Source: an uncultured Kangiella sp.
Lineage (GTDB): Bacteria > Pseudomonadota > Gammaproteobacteria > Enterobacterales > Kangiellaceae
DNA: 64,000 bases
Assembly: GCA_947503435.1 (NCBI GenBank)
Contig: CANNDL010000003.1
Location: forward strand, 248,001 to 312,000
Direction: 5' to 3'
A program made the translations under genes and the position numbers. Within the stretch, counting starts at the first letter, position 1. Every line of letters begins with the position of its first letter. Under the pieces are notes generated by a model. That model did not search any database, was not told the DNA's origin, and worked only from the letters and a program-made list of their open reading frames with translations. Shown here piece after piece: positions 18,771 to 26,736 of the stretch.

Positions 18771-19391
18771 TTATGAGCCATCCTGTAAATCTTTAGGTTC
18801 ATAGCGATAAGTTTTGGCTAATACAGTAAAGCTTAAAATCTCTATATCTTCTTCGCCAGCTCTACGATTAGTACCCGCTGCGGGTTGTATTTTAAAATCA
18901 TGCAAAGTTACAATTCGCGGCAAACCTGAAATGCGACTTACAAAATCGGCGATTTGGTGATAACTACCGATTGCAGAAATGGCAATTGGTTTTTCCATAT
19001 AGAATTCTTTTGGCACCTCACTTTGATAAGAGTGAGAAATTAAATCAACTCCTGCGCCTGATGCAGCATAAGAAATTTCATCAAGAAGACCAGGGATTTC
19101 AGTACTTTTTGGCAATCTATCTAACAAATCATTAAAAATACCCTGCATCTCTTCCATTTGCTGACGATACAATTCTAAATTAGCAGCCTTTTTGTATTTA
19201 TTTTCAAAATCTACAAGTCGATCTTGCTCAATTCGTTGTTTTGACTCCAACTCATTTATTTGATCACTGGTGAAGAAATAATAACCTAAGCCAAAAACTG
19301 CCAACATCACCACTAAGATGACAACAATCTTTCCAGGCCACGGCCAATTACCAATATTATTTATATCTTGATATTTACTCATATCAGCCAT
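18771..19391 (-). CDS. pilO: Type IV pilus inner membrane platform protein PilO
   Basis: The 206-residue protein has a short cytoplasmic N-terminus, one membrane helix (IVVILVVMLAVFGLGYYFF), a coiled coil (about residues 45-80) and a periplasmic ferredoxin-like domain. PilO pairs with PilN through the coiled coil and aligns the machine. The segment LPKSTEIPGLLDEISYAASG is typical of the family. Its start codon overlaps the pilN stop (TAATG). Confidence 0.95.
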   Translation of the reverse strand: MADMSKYQDINNIGNWPWPGKIVVILVVMLAVFGLGYYFFTSDQINELESKQRIEQDRLVDFENKYKKAANLELYRQQMEEMQGIFNDLLDRLPKSTEIPGLLDEISYAASGAGVDLISHSYQSEVPKEFYMEKPIAISAIGSYHQIADFVSRISGLPRIVTLHDFKIQPAAGTNRRAGEEDIEILSFTVLAKTYRYEPKDLQDGS

Positions 19392-19966
19392 TACTTTGAC
19401 CCTCCTTGAGCATCCGTCTTCTTACCAGGGATAATCTGCAAAGCATCTAACACAAATATTTGTGCTGGAACTCCTTTCCTTTCCTTTTCTACTTTCTTTA
19501 AATCTTTGTAATCTAGTCGTTCAGAAGAATCTAATTTACGCATAAACTCAGAAATTCTTGGATTCGTTTCACCGCGACCATTAAAAGTTAAATCCTTATC
19601 ATTTTTACGTTCAAAACTATTTAAATGAATTCCCTCTGGAACCGACTTAACCAATTCATCGAATAGCTTAACAACTTCAGGACGACTCTGTTGAAGACCT
19701 TGAATCACTTCCATCTGGTTTTCAAGCTCTTCTAACTTCTTTTCAATTTGATTTATTTCAGCAATCTGTCGATCTAATTGCCTAATTTCATTCTGCAAAT
19801 AAGTATTTCGCTCTTCTTGCCCAGCTATTCGACCATTCATGGCCCAAGTCACTAGCCCCATAATACCAACGGCTAAAAGCGCCATTAAACCAAGCGTTAT
19901 AAAAAACTCTTTTTGCCGCTGTTGACGTGCTTCTTCACGCCAATCGAGTAAGTTAATTAAAGCCAT
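19391..19966 (-). CDS. pilN: Type IV pilus inner membrane platform protein PilN
   Basis: The 191-residue protein begins MALINLLDWREEARQQRQKE. This short cytoplasmic segment carries the conserved INLLxWR motif that inserts into PilM. A membrane helix follows (FFITLGLMALLAVGIMGLV), then a long coiled coil (about residues 50-95) and a periplasmic domain with VPEGIHLNSFERK. It overlaps pilM and pilO by one base each (TAATG), indicating strong translational coupling. Confidence 0.96.
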   Translation of the reverse strand: MALINLLDWREEARQQRQKEFFITLGLMALLAVGIMGLVTWAMNGRIAGQEERNTYLQNEIRQLDRQIAEINQIEKKLEELENQMEVIQGLQQSRPEVVKLFDELVKSVPEGIHLNSFERKNDKDLTFNGRGETNPRISEFMRKLDSSERLDYKDLKKVEKERKGVPAQIFVLDALQIIPGKKTDAQGGSK

Positions 19967-21033
19967 TAGTCAAAACTCCTTAGTGCAAGTCCGCAACTGA
20001 TCATCATCGCTGGCGCATCCGAGCTTAGCGCTTGCGTATTGACATGCGAAGAGATAGACATTTCTGCAAAAGGATTGGCCACACGAGTTGGCGTTCCCAA
20101 ATGCTCTTGAATCATCATATCCAAGCCGTTGATCGAGGCACAACCACCAGCCAGAATAATTTCATTCACTGCATTAAATTCACTCGCCGAGAAAAAGAAC
20201 TGCAAAGCTCGGCCAACTTGCTGAGTAATAATTTCAGCAAATGGAATTAAAATTTCAGCTTCATAATCATCAGGCAAACTGCCTTGCTTTTTAGCTAGAC
20301 CCGCTTCTTGATAAGAAAGACCATAACGACTTTGAATTTCTTCAGTCAGCTGATTGCCACCGAATAGCTGCTCACGGTTATAAATAACCTGACCATTTTG
20401 CAGTACATTTAATGAAGTAATAGTAGCGCCGATATCAATAATCGCTACAACAGAATTCTCGATGTGCTCAACCGTCTTTTTCTTAGTCAATTGATAAGCT
20501 CGCTCAATCGCATAAGCTTCAATATCGACAATTTTCGGCACTAAATCCGCATCTTCAAGCGCTTCAACTCTTGAGTCTACATTCGTGCTTCGAGAAGCCG
20601 CTAACAAAACGTCAACCATATTATCCGCACTGGCCGAATCGCCTAGAATACGGAAATCCATGTTCACTTCTTCAAGCGGATAAGGAATATATTGATCTGC
20701 TTCGATGCGAATACGATCTTCCATCTCTTCATCATCTAAGCCTTTTTCCATTTGTATAGAGCGCGTAATCACTGCCGAACCAGAAACCGCTACCGCTGCA
20801 TACTTAGTATTAGCTCGTGCTTTCTGAATGGCTTTTTTGATAGCATTGCCAACGGCTTCGGTATCACGAATATCCCGTTCAACAACTGCGCCTTGAGGTA
20901 AGGGCTCTACTGCATATCTGTCAACACGATAGCGATTACCCACTTTGCCTAGCTGCAACACCTTTACTGCGGTGGAGCTGATGTCGATGCCAACTACGGG
21001 CACCTGTTTTTTTTGAAATAACCCCAGAACCAT
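19966..21033 (-). CDS. pilM: Type IV pilus cytoplasmic ATPase-fold protein PilM
   Basis: The 355-residue actin/FtsA-like protein is the cytoplasmic part of the pilus alignment complex. It has the nucleotide-binding motifs VGIDISSTAVKVLQLG and VAIIDIGATITSLNV, with IILAGGCASINGLD for the adenosine site. It is first in pilMNOPQ and divergent from mrcA across 239 bp, an arrangement widespread in pseudomonads and relatives. The operon promoter should lie in 21034-21272. Confidence 0.97.
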   Translation of the reverse strand: MVLGLFQKKQVPVVGIDISSTAVKVLQLGKVGNRYRVDRYAVEPLPQGAVVERDIRDTEAVGNAIKKAIQKARANTKYAAVAVSGSAVITRSIQMEKGLDDEEMEDRIRIEADQYIPYPLEEVNMDFRILGDSASADNMVDVLLAASRSTNVDSRVEALEDADLVPKIVDIEAYAIERAYQLTKKKTVEHIENSVVAIIDIGATITSLNVLQNGQVIYNREQLFGGNQLTEEIQSRYGLSYQEAGLAKKQGSLPDDYEAEILIPFAEIITQQVGRALQFFFSASEFNAVNEIILAGGCASINGLDMMIQEHLGTPTRVANPFAEMSISSHVNTQALSSDAPAMMISCGLALRSFD

Positions 21034-21182
21034 AAATCCTATGCCTCTTCTTTATGTGGTTCGATAATTTCCCTATTACAAGCCTATACTAGCGCTTCCC
21101 TATAAAAAGATAAACTTTTTAATTAGCAATAAGTTAAACTTTTTTCTTAACTAATGTCTCTAAGATACTATATTTACTATAA

Positions 21183-21214
21183 TTTACAAAAAAAAACAGT
21201 CATTTTTTTGTAAA
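21183..21214. promoter_or_regulatory. Inverted repeat between pilM and mrcA
   Basis: Perfect 12-bp arms TTTACAAAAAAA (21183-21194) and TTTTTTTGTAAA (21203-21214) around an 8-nt centre. Four bases downstream lies TATACT (21219-21224), a likely -10 box for mrcA. The repeat therefore overlaps the probable -35 region and could be an operator; no regulator is known. The 239-bp divergent region holds no other feature I can support. Confidence 0.45.
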
Positions 21215-21272
21215 AAGGTATACTAGTAACCAGTTTCAGAAACTCATTTGCATTATCACCTTAATTCTTTTT

Positions 21273-23804
21273 ATGAGTATTGCCATCAACATATTGAAAA
21301 AAATAGCCTTTTTTGTGAGTTTACTCACAATATTTGGTGTTATGATTATTTTAGGAGCTTACCTATTTTCTGCTCCTCAGATGCCCACTATCGACTCCCT
21401 AAAAAATGTCCAATTGCAAACCCCCATGCGCATTTACACCCGGGATAAAAAACTGATTGGCGAATTTGGTGATGTCAGGCGGATCCCCGTATCACTAGAG
21501 CAAGTACCCAGCACCTTTATCAATGCGCTTATCGCCACGGAAGATAAACGTTTTCGTGAGCACTCTGGCGTCGATTTATTAGGGATTTTGCGCGTGATAA
21601 AAGTCGCCTTGACTACTCAAGAAGCCACTGAGGGTGCTAGTACACTAACAATGCAAACCGCTAGAAACATGTTTTTAACGCGAGATAAGCGATTAAAACG
21701 AAAGTTAATTGAGATGTTTTTAGCCGTTCGGATGGAGCAAGAACTTAGCAAAGATGAGATCCTAGAGTTATATACGAATAAAGTGCATTTTAGCCACCGC
21801 GCTTATGGCCTTGGCGCTGCCGCTCAAGTTTATTACGGCAAGAATGTTTCTGATTTAGAGTTACCCCAAGCTGCCATGATGGCAGGGTTACTGAAAGGCG
21901 AATCTGCTTATAATCCAATTTCAAATCCAGAGCGCGCAATCAAACGTCGAAATTTAGTATTAAGCCGAATGCTATCTGAAGAATACATCTCGCAAGAGGA
22001 ATACCAAACCGCGATTGACACACCACTCAGTGCCAAAAAGCATACTGCCGATTTAGATTTAGATGCACCTTACGTCGCTGAAATGGTTCGTCTTGATACA
22101 TTAAACCGATTTGGTCGTGAAAAAGCTTACACCCAAGGTTTAGACATATTTACCACTCTAGATTCAGAGCAACAAATTGCCGCTACTCATGCATTGCGTA
22201 AAGGCTTACTTGCCTATGACCGTCGTCACGGCTATAAAGGGCCCGAGTTAATTATTGAAAACTTTGATCCTGATAATAAGGAAGCGCTTACTACGCTGCT
22301 AGAGTCTACACCGTCTGTAGGTGGGCTTGAGCCAGCGGTAGTCATAAAGGTTGGAGAACAAGCGATTCAAGCAATCAATGCTGAATTAGAAATCATTAAT
22401 ATTGACTGGGATGGACTTAAATGGGCGGCAAAATTTATCAGCGATACCCGAATTGGCCATAAGCCTAAAAAGGCCGAAGAAATCGTCAGCCTTGGCAGTT
22501 TGATTCGCATAATCGATGCAGGCCCAAAAACAGATAAGGAAGGTAATGTAATTGCTGAACACCAATGGCAACTGAGCCAAGTGCCAGAAGCTGTTTCGGG
22601 TTTTGTGGCGCTCGATCCAAAGGATGGTGCAGTAACGGCATTAGTTGGCGGATTTGACTATTTATCCAATAAATTTAATTTAGTTACTCAAGCTCGTCGA
22701 CAACCCGGTTCAAATATTAAGCCCTTTATTTATGCTGCCGCCTTGAATAAAGGCTTCACGCCGGCAAGTTTGGTCAATGACGCTCCCTTTATTAAGATCA
22801 ACGAGGCGATTGATGAAGTTTGGCGCCCTCAGAACGACAACCTAAAATACAATGGCCCTACTCGCTTACGCGTTGGTTTAAAAAAGTCAATCAATACTAT
22901 TTCCACACGCTTAATCGATGCCATTGGCGCTGATTATGCCGAACAATTTTTGGTTAACATAGGCTTACCTGATGAGCACATGGATCCTTATCAATCATTA
23001 GCACTCGGCACTGCAAGTTTTACTCCGTTAGAAATGGCAATGGCTTATGCGGTATTAGCCAACGGTGGCTATCAAGTTGACCCTTATTTCGTTCAAGAAG
23101 TCAGAAGCTCAGAAGGCGATGTATTGTTTGAAGCCACTCCTAAAGTCGTTTGTCAGGAGTGTGAGCAAATGATTATTGAGCGTCAGATCAATGCTGAGCG
23201 AGTTGCCCCTGAAATTAGAAATTATCCAGAATTACCGGTTGCAGAAGAGCAAATTGCTTCTTTAGTTATGGATCCGCGAGATGCATTTATTATTTATGAC
23301 ATGATGAAAGATGTAATTAAGAGTGGTACCGCAACAACAACATTAAGACGTCGTGACAGTTCTCTTTTGAAACGCGGTGACTTAGCCGGAAAAACTGGTA
23401 CTGCCAATGATTATAAAGACGCATGGTTTTCAGGTTTTAATAGCGAATTAGTAGGCTCAGCTTGGGTTGGTTTCTCAGACCATAGGCGTAGCCTCGGTAA
23501 GTTTGAATACGGTGGTAAAGCGGCATTGCCTATCTGGGCGGACTTTATGGAAGCAGTATTAGCTAACAAAGCCGAAAAACATATCATCCAACCACCAGGC
23601 GTGGTTTCAGCAAAGATCGACCCTATTAGCGGGAAATTGGCAGCATTAGGTCAATCTAACGGCATTTTCGAATTCTTTAGAGATGACAATATTCCTTCTG
23701 AAGTAGCAGAAGTGGATAACACTGCTATTCCCGATATTGATCTGGAAAATCCTCTCGATGAAAATCTGGAAGACGAATCTGAAGATGAAGGCTCCATCTT
23801 CTAA
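21273..23804 (+). CDS. mrcA: Penicillin-binding protein 1A (bifunctional transglycosylase/transpeptidase)
   Basis: The class A PBP has 843 residues. An N-terminal membrane anchor (FVSLLTIFGVMIILGAYLF) precedes a GT51 glycosyltransferase domain with ATEDKRFREHSGVD and the segment EGASTLTMQTARN. The OB-like insert typical of PBP1A follows, then a transpeptidase domain with the active-site motifs SNIK (in RQPGSNIKPFIYAAAL), SIN (KKSINTIST) and KTGT. The C-terminus is acidic (ENLEDESEDEGSIF). It polymerises and cross-links peptidoglycan in the periplasm. It is divergent from pilMNOPQ, as in pseudomonads. No strong Shine-Dalgarno precedes the ATG. Confidence 0.97.
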   Translation: MSIAINILKKIAFFVSLLTIFGVMIILGAYLFSAPQMPTIDSLKNVQLQTPMRIYTRDKKLIGEFGDVRRIPVSLEQVPSTFINALIATEDKRFREHSGVDLLGILRVIKVALTTQEATEGASTLTMQTARNMFLTRDKRLKRKLIEMFLAVRMEQELSKDEILELYTNKVHFSHRAYGLGAAAQVYYGKNVSDLELPQAAMMAGLLKGESAYNPISNPERAIKRRNLVLSRMLSEEYISQEEYQTAIDTPLSAKKHTADLDLDAPYVAEMVRLDTLNRFGREKAYTQGLDIFTTLDSEQQIAATHALRKGLLAYDRRHGYKGPELIIENFDPDNKEALTTLLESTPSVGGLEPAVVIKVGEQAIQAINAELEIINIDWDGLKWAAKFISDTRIGHKPKKAEEIVSLGSLIRIIDAGPKTDKEGNVIAEHQWQLSQVPEAVSGFVALDPKDGAVTALVGGFDYLSNKFNLVTQARRQPGSNIKPFIYAAALNKGFTPASLVNDAPFIKINEAIDEVWRPQNDNLKYNGPTRLRVGLKKSINTISTRLIDAIGADYAEQFLVNIGLPDEHMDPYQSLALGTASFTPLEMAMAYAVLANGGYQVDPYFVQEVRSSEGDVLFEATPKVVCQECEQMIIERQINAERVAPEIRNYPELPVAEEQIASLVMDPRDAFIIYDMMKDVIKSGTATTTLRRRDSSLLKRGDLAGKTGTANDYKDAWFSGFNSELVGSAWVGFSDHRRSLGKFEYGGKAALPIWADFMEAVLANKAEKHIIQPPGVVSAKIDPISGKLAALGQSNGIFEFFRDDNIPSEVAEVDNTAIPDIDLENPLDENLEDESEDEGSIF

Positions 23805-23819
23805 ACTTAAATTATATAA

Positions 23820-23847
23820 AAAAAGCGGCTTTTAAGCCGTTTTTTTA
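23820..23847 (+). terminator. Terminator after mrcA
   Basis: CGGCTT and AAGCCG form a short stem flanked by A and T runs (seven T residues after the stem), just beyond the mrcA stop codon. Confidence 0.85.
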
Positions 23848-23866
23848 TAATCTGCAGATCTTTGTG

Positions 23867-23891
23867 GGAATAAAACTCTCTCTCCTTCGTT
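23867..23891 (+). promoter_or_regulatory. Candidate ECF-sigma promoter upstream of the sigma factor gene
   Basis: GGAAT (23867-23871) and CGTT (23888-23891) are separated by 16 bp, the shape of promoters read by ECF sigma factors (GGAAN, N16-17, CGTT). They lie 35 bp upstream of the GTG start. TATACT overlaps the -10 region, so a sigma-70 promoter is also possible. Autoregulation is inferred, not shown. Confidence 0.4.
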
Positions 23892-23925
23892 ATACTATTG
23901 AAACGAACAACAACTGGAGCTTGCG

Positions 23926-24465
23926 GTGACGACACACCAACCTCAAGAATTACTGCAATTTAGCCACAAAGCTTTGATATTTGCCAAGCAAATGTTAGGC
24001 AATGTGAGTGATGCTGAGGATTTGGTGCAAGCTAGCCTAGTCAAGGTATTATCTCACCCTAGCGCCCCTAAAGGTGGGGTCGATTTGCAAAAATGGCTTT
24101 ATCGAGTGGTAAGAAATGCGGCTATTGATAAATTACGCGATCAAGCTCGCTATCAAGAACTCGATCACTCACCAATCATTGATCAGCAAACTCCAGAAAA
24201 ATCTTTAGAGCAAAACCAGCTCAAACAACGCTTGGAGCAAGCATTAGCCCTACTGCCAATAGCTCAGCGTGAAATTATCGTATTACGCGATTACCATCAA
24301 ACGTCCTACGAAGAAATAGCGGACATACTGGTAATCCCTAAAGGTACGGTTATGTCACGTCTACACCGGGCAAGATTGGCCTTACGCCAACTTTTGTTAA
24401 AGCAACAAGCACTTGAGTCATCAACCGAGCAAAATCAAGAGGTCAATCATGAAATCCTCTCGTAA
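23926..24465 (+). CDS. ECF-type RNA polymerase sigma factor
   Basis: The 179-residue protein has region 2 (MLGNVSDAEDLVQASLVKVL and KWLYRVVRNAAIDKLRDQAR) and region 4 (LPIAQREIIVLRDYHQTSYE, then KGTVMSRLHRARLAL, a helix-turn-helix). The linker is short and region 3 is absent, so this is an ECF sigma factor. The start is GTG at 23926, preceded by TGGAGC. The next gene, overlapping by 17 bp, encodes a zinc-binding anti-sigma factor. A YbjQ-like protein follows. The inducing signal is not evident; envelope or oxidative stress is plausible because msrAB and creD follow. Confidence 0.95.
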   Translation: MTTHQPQELLQFSHKALIFAKQMLGNVSDAEDLVQASLVKVLSHPSAPKGGVDLQKWLYRVVRNAAIDKLRDQARYQELDHSPIIDQQTPEKSLEQNQLKQRLEQALALLPIAQREIIVLRDYHQTSYEEIADILVIPKGTVMSRLHRARLALRQLLLKQQALESSTEQNQEVNHEILS

Positions 24466-24904
24466 TGATCTATGTCATAAAACTCAAGAATTGATCAGTG
24501 GTTATTTAGATCAGGAACTTACCCAACAACAAAACCAATTGGTTAGGGTACATATTGAGTCTTGCGATAACTGCAATGCGGTTTATCAAGATCTAAAAGC
24601 CATGAAAGATTCCATTGGAAATTTACAATATCCAGACTGCGAGGAACAAAAGATGGAAAAAATACTGCAAGAACCTATCGCTAAAAAAATATCCATTGCT
24701 GGCTGGGTACTGATTACAATTCCCTTAACCATATTATTTATTTACCATCTAGTGACCATTTTTACTATTGGCTCATTCAGCCTGTTTTCAATGAAAACCA
24801 TTATTTTACTAATTGAAGCTGGCGTATTACTGCTATTCATCGGAGTCTTACGACAAAGATTAATCGCTAGAAAATCAGACAAATATAAAAACGTTAAGCT
24901 ATAG
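24449..24904 (+). CDS. Zinc-binding (ZAS-type) anti-sigma factor, membrane protein
   Basis: The 151-residue protein begins MKSSRNDLCHKTQELISGYL at the ATG at 24449, which has AGAGG before it; an in-frame upstream start is less likely. It has the anti-sigma motif HIESCDNC (H-x3-C-x2-C) of zf-HC2 proteins in the first 60 residues. Two membrane helices follow (about residues 84-107 and 115-134). It should hold the preceding sigma factor inactive at the inner membrane until a signal arrives. The gene overlaps the sigma gene and is 11 bp from the YbjQ-like gene. Confidence 0.9.
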   Translation: MKSSRNDLCHKTQELISGYLDQELTQQQNQLVRVHIESCDNCNAVYQDLKAMKDSIGNLQYPDCEEQKMEKILQEPIAKKISIAGWVLITIPLTILFIYHLVTIFTIGSFSLFSMKTIILLIEAGVLLLFIGVLRQRLIARKSDKYKNVKL

Positions 24905-24915
24905 GAGACTACCCA

Positions 24916-25248
24916 ATGAGCTCAGATATAAAAGTATTTACGATGGAACAAGTGCCCAACCACAAAGTGATCAAAGTTGTTGGTTTAGTTCGTGGCAATG
25001 CAGTAAGAGCGCGTCACTTAGGTCGAGACATTCTTGCTGGCTTACGTAATATTGTTGGCGGTGAAATTATGGAATACACCAAATTAATGGCAGAAAGTCG
25101 TGAGCAAGCCATTGACCGTATGACTGAAGAAGCGCAAATGTTAGGTGCAAATGCTGTCATCGGCGCACGTTTCACTACTTCGATGGTCTCGCAAGGTGCA
25201 GCCGAATTATTAGCCTTTGGCACAGCGGTTGTAATTGAAGAAGAATAA
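24916..25248 (+). CDS. YbjQ family (UPF0145) heavy-metal-binding-domain protein
   Basis: The 110-residue protein has the YbjQ signature: KVVGLVRGNAVRARHLGRDI in the first half, and MTEEAQMLGANAVIGARFTT. Family members form pentamers and are called heavy-metal-binding by structure only; the true function is unknown. It belongs to an operon with the ECF sigma and anti-sigma genes (11-bp gap, RBS TAGGAGACTACCC), so it may be part of the response or of its sensing. Confidence 0.92.
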   Translation: MSSDIKVFTMEQVPNHKVIKVVGLVRGNAVRARHLGRDILAGLRNIVGGEIMEYTKLMAESREQAIDRMTEEAQMLGANAVIGARFTTSMVSQGAAELLAFGTAVVIEEE

Positions 25249-25274
25249 CGGATGTAACGTTTTCTAAAAAGCGC

Positions 25275-25317
25275 TATCTAATGGCTAAGTTCTCATTACT
25301 ACTTAAGCCATTAGATA
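25275..25317 (+). promoter_or_regulatory. Long inverted repeat ahead of msrAB
   Basis: Arms TATCTAATGGCT (25275-25286) and AGCCATTAGATA (25306-25317) are perfectly complementary. The stem extends by AAGT/ACTT with one bulged base and closes on a 10-nt loop. The right arm ends three bases before the msrAB ATG, where a Shine-Dalgarno should lie. No T run follows, so it is not a normal terminator for the upstream operon. It may control translation or be a protein site. Confidence 0.55.
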
Positions 25318-25320
25318 ATT

Positions 25321-26649
25321 ATGAAATTTATCAATTCCGTCTCCATTGCCGCTCTGTTATTGGTGGGAGTTTTCGCGCTTACCAGCTATCAAAATAATAT
25401 TCAGACTAGCTCCTATTCCGCAAAGAAAATTGTCATCGATGAAGACATGGCAGCCACTGCACAACTTGATTCTATTGTTTTAGGCGAAGGTTGCTTCTGG
25501 GGAGCAGAAAAGCGCTTAGAGGCGTTGCCGGGTGTGGTAGATGCGGTTTCGGGTTATGCCGATGGTCGTGGCTTTGAAGCTAGTTACAAGGAAATTATAA
25601 AACGTAAGCACAAGAATAACCCCAATAACTATGCTGAAGTGGTTAAGGTAACTTTTAATCCACAACAAATTGAACTAGCAAGCATTCTTAAAGACTATTT
25701 CGAAGCGCACGATCCAACCCAAGTGAATCGTCAAGGGAATGATGTGGGTACCCAATACCGTTCAACGATTTTAACCAATAGCCCTGAGCAAACTAAGATA
25801 GCCAATCGATTAATTGAACAGTACCAACCTCTTTTAACCAACGCTGGCTATGGCAAAATCGCTACTAGCGTGAAGCCACTGGATAAGTTTTATCCTGCAG
25901 AAACGTATCATCAAGACTACTTGCAGAAAAACCCTAATGGTTATTGTCCCGACCATTCAACTGGCGTGACGTTTGATGGCGATGAGATGATAGCTAAGGT
26001 TGATAATTCAAAGTTGTTAGTAGGCAAACAAATAGTGGTAATCGACTCACAAAACTATTGCCCTTATTGTGAGAAATTTAAAAAAGATGTGGCTAATAAT
26101 TATCAAGGCACGATTCCATTAACTTATCGCTACGCATCGCAACTTGACGGGCTAACCATTGAAACCGAAACTTGGGCCACCCCTACTATATTGTTTATAG
26201 ACAATGGAAAGGAAGTATTTGGCCACAGAGGATATCTAAAGCCAGAGGAATTTTATAAAGTTATGGGCGCCTTTAAATTAGGTGAAAGTGAAGCCTATCA
26301 AGTAGCTTTCCAAAAAAGCACCGACAGTCGTTTCTGCAAACAGTATGAAATTTTTAAAGATACCCCTGATGGCGTATTCATAGATAAATTAAGTGGCGCC
26401 CCCTTATTTGATACCCGCGATCGCTTCAACTCGGGAACTGGTTGGCTATCGTTTACCAAACCGGTTGATAATTCTATTACCGAACATGCAGATAACAGCT
26501 ACGGTATGCAACGAACTGAGATTCGCTCTAAGTCTACAGGTATACACTTAGGCCATGTATTTAACGATGGTCCAAATGGCCTGCCTAGATATTGTATTAA
26601 TGCAACTGTTTTAGAATTTAAACCGAGAAAGCTAGACAGCAAAAGCTAG
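25321..26649 (+). CDS. msrAB: Fused methionine sulfoxide reductase MsrA-thioredoxin-MsrB, exported
   Basis: The 442-residue protein has an N-terminal signal or anchor (SVSIAALLLVGVFALTSY), so it should act in the periplasm. Domain order: MsrA (about 52-212; catalytic Cys58 in GEGCFWGAEK, GTQYRS, Cys209 in NGYCPDHS), a thioredoxin-like domain (about 232-318; CPYC at 247-250, cis-Pro in WATPTILF), and MsrB (about 325-433; SGTGWLSF, HLGHVFNDGP, catalytic Cys425 in RYCIN). It would repair both methionine-S- and methionine-R-sulfoxides and be recycled by its own redox domain. The well-known Neisseria PilB has the order thioredoxin-MsrA-MsrB, so the order here is different. The usual CxxC zinc site of MsrB is absent. 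Confidence 0.92.
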   Translation: MKFINSVSIAALLLVGVFALTSYQNNIQTSSYSAKKIVIDEDMAATAQLDSIVLGEGCFWGAEKRLEALPGVVDAVSGYADGRGFEASYKEIIKRKHKNNPNNYAEVVKVTFNPQQIELASILKDYFEAHDPTQVNRQGNDVGTQYRSTILTNSPEQTKIANRLIEQYQPLLTNAGYGKIATSVKPLDKFYPAETYHQDYLQKNPNGYCPDHSTGVTFDGDEMIAKVDNSKLLVGKQIVVIDSQNYCPYCEKFKKDVANNYQGTIPLTYRYASQLDGLTIETETWATPTILFIDNGKEVFGHRGYLKPEEFYKVMGAFKLGESEAYQVAFQKSTDSRFCKQYEIFKDTPDGVFIDKLSGAPLFDTRDRFNSGTGWLSFTKPVDNSITEHADNSYGMQRTEIRSKSTGIHLGHVFNDGPNGLPRYCINATVLEFKPRKLDSKS

Positions 26650-26702
26650 ACTCCATAATTGGCCATAATTGACGCGAATAATAGCCATATTCAATCAATA
26701 AT

Positions 26703-26735
26703 ATTACTCCTGAAATAATTAATCTCAGGAGTAAT
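26703..26735 (+). promoter_or_regulatory. Perfect inverted repeat covering the creD ribosome binding site
   Basis: ATTACTCCTGA (26703-26713) and TCAGGAGTAAT (26725-26735) are perfect 11-bp arms with an 11-nt loop. The right arm contains the only Shine-Dalgarno (AGGAG) and ends one base before the creD ATG. In RNA the hairpin would block translation initiation unless melted or bound. It may act as a thermosensor or as a site for a repressor; neither is shown. Confidence 0.6.
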
Positions 26736-26736
26736 C

